From Streptomyces venezuelae (GTDB lineage Bacteria > Actinomycetota > Actinomycetes > Streptomycetales > Streptomycetaceae): a stretch of DNA of 64,000 nt. Below, piece after piece: positions 1 to 12,862 of this stretch (within the stretch, counting starts at the first letter, position 1; the number at the start of each line of letters is the position of its first letter). The position numbers and the translations under genes are program-made. Below the pieces are notes generated by a model. The model was not told where the DNA came from. It searched no databases and was given only the letters and a program-made list of their open reading frames with translations. The stretch is taken from positions 2,852,001 to 2,916,000 of the forward strand of contig NZ_CP029192.1 in assembly GCF_008642315.1 (NCBI RefSeq), given 5' to 3'.

Positions 1-344
1 GGTGTGGGTACGTGGCCGTCCTCGACGGACAGACACAAAAGCCAGTCGTCGACGCGCCGCCGGATGAACTCGCGGCACGACTCGACATCGAGCCGCTCGA
101 TCTCCGGCAGCACCCAGTCCGCCCACTGCCGAAACTCATCAGGGCCGGCCGCCTCACCCGCGATCGCATCCACGAGGGCGACCACCACCGTCTTGGCCCC
201 GCCGACATCGGGGTCGCGCAGGACCGCGGCCACGAACGCCCGGTCCCGGTCCCGGTCGCGGCGCGGTGAGGACGCGAGCACCGAGACGACGCGGAGGGAC
301 GCGGACGTCCGGGGGTGGGCGTCCGGGCCCGCATCGCTGCTCAA
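1..344 (-). CDS. Hypothetical protein, 3' end beyond the left edge
   Basis: An uninterrupted frame of 114 codons runs off the left edge. It begins at a TTG whose last bases overlap the TGA of the preceding barstar-family gene (TTGA), with GGAG five bases upstream, so it is probably translationally coupled to that gene. The visible protein has a polar start with a (Arg-Asp)3 run around residues 29-35, then a well-behaved segment with AKTVVVALVDAIAG and FRQWADWVLPEIERLD, and a basic helix EFIRRRVDDWL. I recognise no family. Codon use is typical for this genome, so I take it as a real gene. The coupling suggests a role tied to the barstar-like protein, but that is inference only. Confidence 0.55.
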   Translation of the reverse strand, partial: MSSDAGPDAHPRTSASLRVVSVLASSPRRDRDRDRAFVAAVLRDPDVGGAKTVVVALVDAIAGEAAGPDEFRQWADWVLPEIERLDVESCREFIRRRVDDWLLCLSVEDGHVPT

Positions 345-925
345 TGCCACTCCTGCGGATCAAGAGCGGCTCCCACGAACCCGTCGCCCCGCATGACGAC
401 AAGGTCGGGTTGCTCCACTCTGCGAGCGACCTTCTCCTGCGCCGCGCGACCGAAGCCGCTGAACTCACCGCACTCGAAAACGAAATGCTCGGAGACGGCG
501 GGCCGGTCCAGAGGGAACCCGTCGAGGTCCACCGCGGAGTTGGCCCGGTCCGCCGCCTGGCAGAGGACCGACACGAAGTCGGGGAAATGCTCCGCGTCGA
601 GCAGCCGGTCGTCCACTCCGGTGATGACGCCCGCCATCCCGACGTGGCCCCCGGTGACCGCCCCGCACAGATCGTCCAGGCAGTCCACCACGGCATCCCA
701 GTTCCGCCCGAAGTATCCGGGGAACTGGAGCGTCTCGGCGAATGCCTGGCAGACACCCTGCTCGGTCGTGAGGTCGGACGCGGCGAAGCGGTGGACGCGA
801 CCGCCCTGGTCTTCCAGGGCGGCCAGCTGTCGCCGTACCTCATCGGATCCCTGGGGGACGAAGACGACCCAGGGGGCCGAGGTGCCCGCGAGGTTGAAAC
901 CGGTCATGACTGCATCATGTCTCAC
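341..925 (-). CDS. Barstar-family (ribonuclease inhibitor-like) protein
   Basis: A 194-residue protein. Residues about 60-90 carry the barstar signature: FPGYFGRNWDAVVDCLDDL, with the conserved aromatic-G-x-N-W-D/C-L-D-D pattern of barnase inhibitors. The family usually has about 90 residues; here there are flanking segments on both sides. The GTG start at 925 overlaps the stop of glgP (GTGA), which is why I prefer it to the ATG at 907; the Shine-Dalgarno sequence is weak for both, which also points to coupling. The next gene begins inside its stop codon. No barnase-like ribonuclease is visible nearby, so this is either an orphan immunity protein or a barstar-fold protein with another partner. 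Confidence 0.8.
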   Translation of the reverse strand: MRHDAVMTGFNLAGTSAPWVVFVPQGSDEVRRQLAALEDQGGRVHRFAASDLTTEQGVCQAFAETLQFPGYFGRNWDAVVDCLDDLCGAVTGGHVGMAGVITGVDDRLLDAEHFPDFVSVLCQAADRANSAVDLDGFPLDRPAVSEHFVFECGEFSGFGRAAQEKVARRVEQPDLVVMRGDGFVGAALDPQEWH

Positions 926-3552
926 CGCATCAGAACCCCCGCCTCCTCCCCCGTGGCCTCCGAGGGAACCGCAACGAGCCCCAACTCCGCCGCCCCGCCG
1001 GAGAGCAGTCGGTGGGCGGGCAGGATGCGGACCGTGTAGCCGAAGGGGCCCGTGCGGTCCAGGGCGAGCGGCCCCTCGTACACCCGGCGCCCCTCCACGT
1101 CCGGACCGCTGACCGGCTTCAGCGGCATCGGGGACGGATCGGTGAGGTGGTCCTCCGGGTCGACGCGGCCCGCGACGGCCTGTACCTCCACGTCGTCCGG
1201 GGTCAGTTCGCCGAGGTGGACCCGCACCCGGAGGGAGAGCGTGGCGCCCAGTTCGGCGGTGGCGCCGCTCGCCGACGCCTCGACGTGGTCGACGGCGACC
1301 CGCGGCCAGGCGGCCCGGACGCGCGCCTTCCAGGCGGCGAGTTCGCCCGCGGCGGTGGCGTCGAGCGCGCGGTGGGCGCGGGCGGCGGGCGCGTACAGCT
1401 GCTCCACGTACTCGCGCACCATGCGGCCCGCGAGGACCTTCGGGCCGAGCCGGGTCAGGGTCCTGCGGACCATCTCGATCCAGCGGTCGGGCAGGCCGCC
1501 GGGGCCCTGTTCGTAGAAGCGGGGCGCGATGCGGCGCTCCAGGAGGTCGTAGAGCGCGGCGGCCTCCAGGTCGTCGCGGCGGTCGTCGTCGGTGGCGGCG
1601 CCGTCCGCCGTGGGAATGGCCCAGCCGAAGTCAGGCTCGAACCACTCGTCCCACCAGCCGTCGAGGACGGAGAGGTTGAGGCAGCCGTTCAGGGCCGCCT
1701 TCATCCCGGACGTCCCGCACGCCTCCAGCGGCCGGAGCGGATTGTTCAGCCACACGTCGCAGCCCGGATAGAGCTTCTGCGCCATCGCCATGCCGTAGTC
1801 CGGCAGGAACACGATGTGCCGGCGCACCCGCGGGTCGTCGGTGAACCTGACCAGCTCCTGGATGAGCCGCTTGCCGCCGTCGTCCGCCGGGTGCGCCTTG
1901 CCCGCGACGACGATCTGCACGGGCCGCTCCGGATGGCGCAGGAGCTCCATCAGCCGGTCGCGGTCGCGCAGCATGAGCGTGAGGCGTTTGTACGAGGGGA
2001 CGCGGCGGGCGAAGCCGACGGTGAGGGCGCCCGGGTCGAGGACGCCGTCGATCCAGCCCAGCTCGGCGGTGGCGGCGCCGCGCTGGCGCCACGAGTCGTA
2101 CAGGCGCCGCCTGACCTCCTCCACCAGCTGCTCGCGCAGGGTGCGGCGGAGCTCCCAGATGTCGGCGTCCTGGATGTCGGCCACCGCGTCCCACCGGTCG
2201 GAGTCGCCGACGGAGAGCGCGTCCTCGGTGCGCCGTTCGCCGATCTGCCGGGCGCCGAGCCGGAAGACCTCGGGGGCCACCCAGGTCGGGGCGTGCACGC
2301 CGTTGGTGATGGAGGCGATCGGCACCTCCTGGGCGTCGAAGCCCGGCCACAGGCCCGCGAACATCTCGCGGCTCACCGAGCCGTGCAGGGTGCTGACCCC
2401 GTTGGCGCGGCTGCCGAGCCGCAGGCCCATGACCGCCATGTTGAAGAGGTTGGGCTCGCCTCCCGGGTACGTCTCCATGCCGAGCCGCAGGACGTTCCCC
2501 GCGTCGATGCGGGGCAGCTCGGCGCCGGGCCCGAAGTGGTGGGCGACCAGCTCTCGGTCGAAGCGGTCGATGCCGGCGGGCACGGGCGTGTGGGTGGTGA
2601 AGACGGTGCCGGCGCGCACGCTCTCGAGCGCCGCGTCGAAGCCGACTCCCTGGTGGGCGAGTTCGTGGATGCGTTCGAGGCCGAGGAATCCGGCGTGGCC
2701 CTCGTTCGTGTGGAAGACCTCGGGTTCGGGGTGTCCGGTGAGCCGGCAGTACGCGCGGACGGCCCGCACCCCGCCGATGCCGAGCAGCATCTCCTGGAGC
2801 AGCCGGTGCTCGCTGCCGCCGCCGTAGAGCCGGTCGGTGACGTCGCGCTCGCCGGGGTCGTTCTCCTCGACGTCGGAGTCGAGCAGGAGCAGCGGGACGC
2901 GGCCGACCTGCGCCTGCCAGACGTGGGCGCGCAGCGACCGGCCGCCGGGCAGGGCGAGCGCCACGATGGCGGGGGCGCCGTCGGTCTCGCGCAGCAGGGC
3001 GAGGGGGAGCTCGTTGGGGTCGAGGACGGGGTAGTGCTCCTGCTGCCAGGCGTCGTGGGACAGCGACTGGCGGAAGTAGCCGTGCCGGTAGAGCAGTCCG
3101 ACGCCGACGAGCGGCACGCCGAGGTCGCTCGCGGCCTTCAGGTGGTCTCCGGCGAGGATGCCGAGACCGCCGGAGTACTGGGGCAGGGCGGCCGTGATGC
3201 CGAACTCGGGCGAGAAGTAGGCGACGGCGCGCGGCAGCGGCCCTTCGCCGCCGGACTGCTCCTGGTACCAGCGCTCCCCTTCCACGTACGCGCGGAGGTC
3301 GTCGGCCGCCTCGCCGAGCCGCCGCAGGAAGTCCTCGTCGCGCGCGAGCTCGTCGAGCCGGGCGGGCGGCACCTCCCCGAGGAGCCGCACGGGGTCGCAG
3401 CCGGAAGCCTCCCACAGCCGGGGGTCGACGGACTCGAACAGGTCACGGGTGCGCGGATGCCAGGACCAGCGCAGATTGCGGGCCAGCTCGGAGAGCCGGC
3501 CGAGGGGTTCGGGAAGGACGGGACGTACGGTGAATCGACGGATGGCCTTCAC
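922..3552 (-). CDS. glgP: Alpha-glucan (glycogen/maltodextrin) phosphorylase GlgP
   Basis: An 876-residue cytoplasmic enzyme that releases glucose-1-phosphate from the non-reducing ends of alpha-1,4-glucan. The N-terminus (VRPVLPEPLGRLSELARNLRWSWHP) is the DUF3417 region of the actinobacterial alpha-glucan phosphorylase family. HTPVPAGIDRF and FTTH lie centrally. The pyridoxal-phosphate lysine is K618 within EACGTSGMKAALNG. The frame is open further upstream, but GTG 3552 is chosen because GGTGGAG lies six bases before it and family homology starts there. It is divergent from glgE-treS-mak-glgB and so closes the GlgE glucan cycle. It is first in an operon with the barstar-family gene (GTGA overlap). 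Confidence 0.95.
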   Translation of the reverse strand: MKAIRRFTVRPVLPEPLGRLSELARNLRWSWHPRTRDLFESVDPRLWEASGCDPVRLLGEVPPARLDELARDEDFLRRLGEAADDLRAYVEGERWYQEQSGGEGPLPRAVAYFSPEFGITAALPQYSGGLGILAGDHLKAASDLGVPLVGVGLLYRHGYFRQSLSHDAWQQEHYPVLDPNELPLALLRETDGAPAIVALALPGGRSLRAHVWQAQVGRVPLLLLDSDVEENDPGERDVTDRLYGGGSEHRLLQEMLLGIGGVRAVRAYCRLTGHPEPEVFHTNEGHAGFLGLERIHELAHQGVGFDAALESVRAGTVFTTHTPVPAGIDRFDRELVAHHFGPGAELPRIDAGNVLRLGMETYPGGEPNLFNMAVMGLRLGSRANGVSTLHGSVSREMFAGLWPGFDAQEVPIASITNGVHAPTWVAPEVFRLGARQIGERRTEDALSVGDSDRWDAVADIQDADIWELRRTLREQLVEEVRRRLYDSWRQRGAATAELGWIDGVLDPGALTVGFARRVPSYKRLTLMLRDRDRLMELLRHPERPVQIVVAGKAHPADDGGKRLIQELVRFTDDPRVRRHIVFLPDYGMAMAQKLYPGCDVWLNNPLRPLEACGTSGMKAALNGCLNLSVLDGWWDEWFEPDFGWAIPTADGAATDDDRRDDLEAAALYDLLERRIAPRFYEQGPGGLPDRWIEMVRRTLTRLGPKVLAGRMVREYVEQLYAPAARAHRALDATAAGELAAWKARVRAAWPRVAVDHVEASASGATAELGATLSLRVRVHLGELTPDDVEVQAVAGRVDPEDHLTDPSPMPLKPVSGPDVEGRRVYEGPLALDRTGPFGYTVRILPAHRLLSGGAAELGLVAVPSEATGEEAGVLMR

Positions 3553-3712
3553 AGCGACTCCACCTCTAGCGGGGAATGCGTTACAGATCGACCTACGCGT
3601 CGACGGTAGCGGTGACCGGCCCTCGGGAACCACGGCGCGCGGACGAGCGCGCGAGAGGCGGCGAGGCGGCGCCCCCGGCCCGGGCGCGGGACCGCCGGGC
3701 CGGTCACGGGGT

Positions 3713-4225
3713 TCAGGCGTAGCGGTGCCCCGGCCAGTACGGGTCGTCCCACCGGGAGTGGAGCTCCAGGCCGAGGATCCGTACGCGGTGCAGGAGGTCC
3801 TCGGACGCCCCGTGGGCGCGCAGGCGGGCCGGGGCGTGGCGGACGAGCCAGGCGGAGAGCTTCTTCCGCTTCCGTTCGTCCTCCTCCCGCTCCGTCCAAG
3901 GACTGGTGTCGCCGAGCAGCTCGTACTCCCACTCCGTGACGGCGAGGGCCAGGTGGCGGTCGGGCACGGGTCCCGCGAGCCGCTCCCCTATGCCGAGCCA
4001 CGGCTCCGGCGTGCCGGACGCCTCGGTGCACAGTGCGAAGATCTCGTGTGCGGGCTCGGGCGGGTCCGGCTGCGTGAGGGTCCACGTCCACCAGGCGCGC
4101 AGGAACTCCCCGACGGCGGCGGCCTGTTCGGCCGGCCACTCCTGCCATGCGCCGTTCGCCAGGAAGTGCCCGACCTCCGCCATTCCGTACATCGGAGGTA
4201 CGACCAGGCCGTACACCAGGTGCAC
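3713..4225 (-). CDS. Hypothetical protein
   Basis: A 170-residue soluble protein with no signal peptide or membrane segment. It is rich in Trp and acidic residues (FLRAWWTWTL, PWLGIGERLAG, LAVTEWEYELLGDTSPW). The C-terminus (LHRVRILGLELHSRWDDPYWPGHRYA) is well formed. I do not recognise the family. The GTG at 4225 has a modest GGCAGG seven to eight bases upstream; an internal ATG at residue 12 is possible. It lies downstream of the SnoaL-like gene on the same strand, 21 bp apart, so the two may share a transcript. Confidence 0.6.
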   Translation of the reverse strand: MHLVYGLVVPPMYGMAEVGHFLANGAWQEWPAEQAAAVGEFLRAWWTWTLTQPDPPEPAHEIFALCTEASGTPEPWLGIGERLAGPVPDRHLALAVTEWEYELLGDTSPWTEREEDERKRKKLSAWLVRHAPARLRAHGASEDLLHRVRILGLELHSRWDDPYWPGHRYA

Positions 4226-4246
4226 GGCCTGCCGAAGAGCGCGACC

Positions 4247-4702
4247 TTACCCGACGTGTCCCCGACACGCCTCCGCGATCTCGGCCGTGTCCCAGTAGAA
4301 CGGCCGGACCTCCGTGATCCGACCTGCCCGTACCTCGATGGTCTGAAGGAGGGGGAAGGCGAGTGCGCGGGCCCTCGCGCGGGCGCGGGCGCGGATGTCG
4401 CTCCGTACGACCGCCGTCGGCCCCGTGGCGAGGAACTCCTGACGCGTGATGGTGAAGGCCTCCCACGTCTCGCTCATCGCGAGGAAGAACCGCGCCATGC
4501 CGTCGTGGCCGCGCCACACCCCTCGGTAGGGCAGGCCTTCCGCCTGGTGGAGGACGACATCCGGCGAGAAGTACGGGGCGAGCAGGTCGAAGGAGGCGCG
4601 CCCCGGGCCGCCCGCCGCCAGGTACTTCTCCTCCGCCGCGTACATGGCGGTCAGCACCCGTACGGAATCCGTCATGGTCGAGGCGTCCGAATCAGTGGTC
4701 AT
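4247..4702 (-). CDS. SnoaL-like / NTF2-fold protein
   Basis: A 151-residue protein of the nuclear transport factor 2 superfamily. It has an early helix (MYAAEEKYLAAGGP) and then LLAPYFSPDVVLHQAEGLPYRGVWRGHDGM, the pattern of SnoaL-like polyketide cyclase and ketosteroid-isomerase folds. The end (GRITEVRPFYWDTAEIAEAC) is also typical. Such proteins bind or isomerise small hydrophobic ligands, but the substrate cannot be read from sequence. The ATG at 4702 is chosen because GGGGG precedes it closely; longer upstream frames look non-coding. It faces glgE across a 349-bp spacer. Confidence 0.75.
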   Translation of the reverse strand: MTTDSDASTMTDSVRVLTAMYAAEEKYLAAGGPGRASFDLLAPYFSPDVVLHQAEGLPYRGVWRGHDGMARFFLAMSETWEAFTITRQEFLATGPTAVVRSDIRARARARARALAFPLLQTIEVRAGRITEVRPFYWDTAEIAEACRGHVG

Positions 4703-5051
4703 GCCCCCATACGACCCTGTGGGCGCGTCGCACACCGGCGGTTTTCGGACCTCTGCCTCGGCCGGCGGCGGCGCGCGTACCGCCCCGTCGCGCCGCGCGT
4801 TCTCTCCGCGCCGGGCATATGCGCACGGTTCAACAAGCCATACGGCATATGCGAATTCGGTCCGCTCTTGCCATTCATGGCGAGGCCGGTCTTGCATGCG
4901 CCCTTACGCACTAGTAGTTAACAAAGCGCCGGATTGCCCACCCGAAGGGTGTGGGAAGGCTCCCTCGGTACGCACTCGGCCCACCGGCCGGCACGCACCG
5001 TGGAGCTTTCTCAGGACCCCGTATCCGTGCAGCGGACAGGAGCGGTCAGAC
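4703..5051. promoter_or_regulatory. 349-bp divergent spacer with a candidate glgE promoter
   Basis: This spacer holds no convincing gene; it separates the minus-strand SnoaL-like gene from glgE. On the plus strand TTGCAT (4892-4897) and TAGTTA (4915-4920) are separated by exactly 17 bp, a plausible housekeeping-sigma promoter about 130 bp before the glgE ATG. An imperfect hairpin, CCCACCC-gaa-GGGTgtGGG, lies at 4937-4955 in the leader. The stretch is visibly more A/T-rich than the flanking genes. The function of the hairpin is unknown. Confidence 0.45.
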
Positions 5052-7067
5052 ATGCCTCTAGGCTCAACCCCGCCGAGCTCGCCCACGCACCCCACCATTC
5101 CCGTCCTGGACGTGGGCCCCGCCGTCCACGGCGGGCGAAAACCCGCGAAGGCGGTGCCGGGAGAAACGTTCCAGGTCACCGCCACCGTCTTCCGCGAAGG
5201 ACACGAAGCGGTCGCCGCCAACGTCGTCCTGCGCGACCCCCGGGGGCGCCCAGGACCGTGGACCCCCATGCGGGAACTCGCACCGGGCACCGACCGGTGG
5301 GGCGCCGACGTGACGCCGGACGCCGAAGGACGCTGGACCTTCGCCGTGGAGGCGTGGGGCGATCCGATGACGACCTGGCGCCACCACGCGCAGATCAAGG
5401 TACCCGCGGGCATCGACACGGATCTGATGCTGGAGGAGGGCGCCCGGCTCCACGAGCGCGCCGCCGCCGGCATACCCGGGGGCCAGCGGGCCGACGTCCT
5501 CGGCGCCGCCGACGCACTGCGCGACACGGGCCGCTCACCGGCGGCCCGTCTTGCTGCCGCCCTCACCCCCGAGGTGCGGGCGATCCTGGACCGGCATCCG
5601 CTGCGCGAACTCGTCACGGCATCCGAGGAGTTGCCGCTCCTCGTCGAACGGCGCCGGGCCCTCTTCGGGTCCTGGTACGAGTTCTTCCCGCGCTCGGAGG
5701 GCGCCGTCGTCGAGGCGGGGGCGCCACCCGTCCCCGGAAACTTCCGCACCGCCGCCGCGCGGCTGCCCGCCATCGCCGAGATGGGCTTCGACGTGGTGTA
5801 CCTGCCGCCGATCCACCCCATCGGCACCACCTACCGCAAGGGGCCCAACAACTCCCTGTCGGTGGGCCCCGACGACGTGGGGGTTCCGTGGGCCATCGGA
5901 TCACCCGAGGGCGGACACGACGCCGTCCATCCGGACCTCGGAACGCTCGACGACTTCGACGCGTTCGTGCGCCGCGCCACCGATCTCGGCCTCGAAGTCG
6001 CCCTGGACTTCGCGCTCCAGTGCTCCCCCGACCACCCGTGGGTGGAGAAGCACCCCGACTGGTTCCGCCGCAGGGCGGACGGCACCATCGCGTACGCCGA
6101 GAACCCGCCGAAGAAGTACCAGGACATCTACCCGCTGGCCTTCGACAAGGACCTGCCGGGGCTGATCGCGGAGACCGTACGGCTGCTGCGGTTCTGGATG
6201 GGCCACGGCGTACGCGTCTTCCGCGTCGACAACCCGCACACCAAGCCCGTCGTGTTCTGGGAGCGGGTGCTCGCGGACATCAACGGCACCGACCCCGACG
6301 TCGTCTTCCTCGCCGAGGCGTTCACACGGCCCGCGATGATGCGGACCCTCGCGGCCATCGGCTTCCAGCAGTCCTACACCTACTTCACCTGGCGTAACGG
6401 AAAGGACGAACTCACCGACTACCTCACCGAGTTGTCGCGGGAGACCGCGCATTTCCTGCGTCCCAACTTCTTCGTGAACACCCCCGACATCCTCCACGCC
6501 TACCTGCAGGAAGGGGGCCGCCCCGCCTTCGCGGTGCGCGCCGTGCTCGCCGCGACGCTGTCGCCGACGTGGGGTGTCTACAGCGGATTCGAGTTGTGCG
6601 AGAACACCGCCGTCCGGCGCGGAAGCGAGGAGTATCTGGACTCGGAGAAGTACCAACTCAGGCCACGGGACTGGGCGTCGGCAGCGCGAAGAGGAGACAC
6701 GATCGCCCCGCTGATCACCGCGCTCAACCGCATCCGGCGCGCCAGCCCCGCGCTGCGGCAACTCCGCGACCTGCACTTCCACGAGACCGATCAGGAGGCG
6801 GTGATCGCGTACTCGAAATCGGCCGTCGGCGAGCACGGTTCGAACATTGTTCTGGTGGTCGCCAACCTCGACCCTCACCACACCCAGGAGGCCACGGTCT
6901 CGTTGAACATGCCGCAACTCGGCCTCGACTGGCACGAGTCCGTGCCGGTGCGCGACGAGCTCACCGGCGAGACCTACCACTGGGGCAGGGCCAACTACGT
7001 GCGCCTGGAACCCGGCCGCGCGCCCGCGCACCTCTTCACGGTCCTGCGACCGTCCTCTCACCGTTGA
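5052..7067 (+). CDS. glgE: Alpha-1,4-glucan:maltose-1-phosphate maltosyltransferase GlgE
   Basis: A 671-residue GH13_3 enzyme that extends linear alpha-1,4-glucans by two glucose units using maltose-1-phosphate. Domains in order: an N-terminal beta-sandwich (residues about 15-125), a helical insertion, a TIM barrel, and a C-terminal beta domain. The nucleophile is D393 in [10 protein letters not shown] and the acid/base is E422 in [12 protein letters not shown], each one position from D394/E423 as reported for the Streptomyces coelicolor enzyme. The ATG at 5052 follows AGGAG by nine bases. It heads glgE-treS-mak-glgB; spacings are short, so one transcript is likely. Confidence 0.96.
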   Translation: MPLGSTPPSSPTHPTIPVLDVGPAVHGGRKPAKAVPGETFQVTATVFREGHEAVAANVVLRDPRGRPGPWTPMRELAPGTDRWGADVTPDAEGRWTFAVEAWGDPMTTWRHHAQIKVPAGIDTDLMLEEGARLHERAAAGIPGGQRADVLGAADALRDTGRSPAARLAAALTPEVRAILDRHPLRELVTASEELPLLVERRRALFGSWYEFFPRSEGAVVEAGAPPVPGNFRTAAARLPAIAEMGFDVVYLPPIHPIGTTYRKGPNNSLSVGPDDVGVPWAIGSPEGGHDAVHPDLGTLDDFDAFVRRATDLGLEVALDFALQCSPDHPWVEKHPDWFRRRADGTIAYAENPPKKYQDIYPLAFDKDLPGLIAETVRLLRFWMGHGVRVFRVDNPHTKPVVFWERVLADINGTDPDVVFLAEAFTRPAMMRTLAAIGFQQSYTYFTWRNGKDELTDYLTELSRETAHFLRPNFFVNTPDILHAYLQEGGRPAFAVRAVLAATLSPTWGVYSGFELCENTAVRRGSEEYLDSEKYQLRPRDWASAARRGDTIAPLITALNRIRRASPALRQLRDLHFHETDQEAVIAYSKSAVGEHGSNIVLVVANLDPHHTQEATVSLNMPQLGLDWHESVPVRDELTGETYHWGRANYVRLEPGRAPAHLFTVLRPSSHR

Positions 7068-7086
7068 TCGGAGGGTCACCCACACC

Positions 7087-8814
<1,728 letters not shown>

Positions 8815-8836
8815 GCTCCGGCAGCGCGACGCCTCG

Positions 8837-8858
8837 CGGGGCGGTTTCCACCGCCCCG
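8837..8858 (+). terminator. Hairpin between treS and mak
   Basis: Eight-base arms CGGGGCGG and CCGCCCCG enclose TTTCCA, 22 bases after the treS stop. There is no U-run. It could be a partial terminator or a transcript-stabilising stem setting the treS:mak ratio. Confidence 0.4.
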
Positions 8859-8954
8859 CCCTGGGCACTCCTACGCAACGACCGGCACCCCCAGCCGCAC
8901 CACCGGCACTCCCGCACCCTGCCTCGTCCGCGAACGCGGAAAGGACGCGACGCC

Positions 8955-10394
8955 ATGTCGGAAGCCGCCATACGCCCCGGTGTGCACGCCTCGGCGCTGC
9001 TCGCCTCGCTCGACCCGCTGCTGCGCGCGTGGCTGCCCCGGCAGCGGTGGTTCGCCGGCAAGGGCCGCCCCGTCACCGCCCTGGAAGCGGTGACGGCGAC
9101 CGAGCTCCTGCCGCGCAGCTCACCCTCCGGCCTGCTCCATCTCCTCCTACGGGTCCGCCAGCCGATGATGTCCGCGCAGGACGCGGGACTCGACGGAGCT
9201 CACGCCGAACGCCCCACCGACTGCTACCAGTTGCTCCTCGGGGTGCGGCGCACGCTCCCCCCGCACCTGGCCCCCGCGATGATCGGGCACGTCACCGAGG
9301 GCCCGCTCACCGGCCACACCGTGTACGACGCGCTGCACGACCCGCGGCTCACCGGACTGCTCCTGGAACGGCTCCGGATACCGGGGCGCCACGGAGTCCT
9401 CCGCTTCGAGCGCGACATGGGCGTCGAGATCCCCTCGGGCCTCGCCCCGCGCCTGCTCACCTCCGAACAGTCCAACTCCTCGCTCGTGTACGGAGATACG
9501 TTCATCCTCAAGCTGTTCCGCCGCGTCGTGCCCGGCCTCAACCCGGACCTCGAACTGCCGCTGCGGCTCGCAAAGGAGGGCTGCGCGCGGGTGCCCGCTC
9601 CCGCCGCGTGGTTCCTCGCCGACCTGGAGACGGGGGCGTCCGCGCCCGAGGAGAGCTGCGGCCTCGGGGTGCTCCAGCCGTATCTGGCCGGGGCCGACGA
9701 CGGCTGGGAGCTCGCCCTGCGGATGCGCGACAAGGGTGAGCCCTTCACCGGCGAGGCACGGGCGCTCGGCCGCGCCACCGCGGAGGTCCACGCGGCCCTC
9801 GCGACCGCGCTGCCCACCGTCACGCTGGGCCGGGCGCAGGTGGAGCTGGTCGCCGACGCCATGGCCGAGCGCCTCACCGCGGCGGCACAGGCCGTTCCCG
9901 CGCTGCGGCCCCACGCACCCGGGCTGCTCACCGCCTTCGAGGCGCTCGCCGACCTCGGCGGCGAGGGGCAGGCGTGGACGGCCCAGCGCGTCCACGGCGA
10001 CCTGCACCTCGGGCAGTGCCTGCGCTCCCCCGACGGCCAGTGGTCGCTCATAGACTTCGAGGGCGAACCCGCGCGGCCGCTCGCCGAGCGCCGCCTCCCC
10101 CAGCCGCCGGCCCGCGACGTGGCGGGCATGCTGCGCTCCTTCGACTACGCCGCGTCCCACGGCACCTGGTCGCCCGAGTGGGCCGAGGAGTGCCGGGCCG
10201 CGTACTGCGCGGGGTACGCGGAGGTGGCGGGCCGCGACCCGCGCACGGATCCCGTGCTGCTGCGCGCCCACGAGACCGACAAGGCGGTCTACGAAGTCCT
10301 GTACGAGGCGCGCCACCGCCCCGACTGGCTGCCGGTCCCGCTGGCCGCGGTCCGCCGCCTCGCCGAGGACGGCCCCGCCGACGAAGCCCACTGA
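8955..10394 (+). CDS. mak: Maltokinase (Pep2/Mak)
   Basis: A 479-residue ATP-dependent maltokinase that makes maltose-1-phosphate for GlgE. The N-terminal cap (LRAWLPRQRWFAGKGRPV) is the family hallmark. The aminoglycoside-phosphotransferase-like catalytic loop reads RVHGDLHLGQCL (Asp as catalytic base), and the metal-binding segment is LIDFEGEPARP. The ATG at 8955 has AAAGGA about nine bases upstream. The gene sits between treS and glgB as in other actinobacterial GlgE clusters. Confidence 0.94.
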   Translation: MSEAAIRPGVHASALLASLDPLLRAWLPRQRWFAGKGRPVTALEAVTATELLPRSSPSGLLHLLLRVRQPMMSAQDAGLDGAHAERPTDCYQLLLGVRRTLPPHLAPAMIGHVTEGPLTGHTVYDALHDPRLTGLLLERLRIPGRHGVLRFERDMGVEIPSGLAPRLLTSEQSNSSLVYGDTFILKLFRRVVPGLNPDLELPLRLAKEGCARVPAPAAWFLADLETGASAPEESCGLGVLQPYLAGADDGWELALRMRDKGEPFTGEARALGRATAEVHAALATALPTVTLGRAQVELVADAMAERLTAAAQAVPALRPHAPGLLTAFEALADLGGEGQAWTAQRVHGDLHLGQCLRSPDGQWSLIDFEGEPARPLAERRLPQPPARDVAGMLRSFDYAASHGTWSPEWAEECRAAYCAGYAEVAGRDPRTDPVLLRAHETDKAVYEVLYEARHRPDWLPVPLAAVRRLAEDGPADEAH

Positions 10395-10420
10395 CCACTC
10401 CTTTGGAGGAGGCCTCTCCC

Positions 10421-12836
<2,416 letters not shown>

Positions 12837-12862
<26 letters not shown>

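Noticed and set aside
1012..3609. 865-codon plus-strand frame opposite glgP
   Set aside because: It is a high-GC shadow frame: Val/Arg/Gly/Ala-rich, with no family motifs, while the opposite strand encodes a complete phosphorylase.
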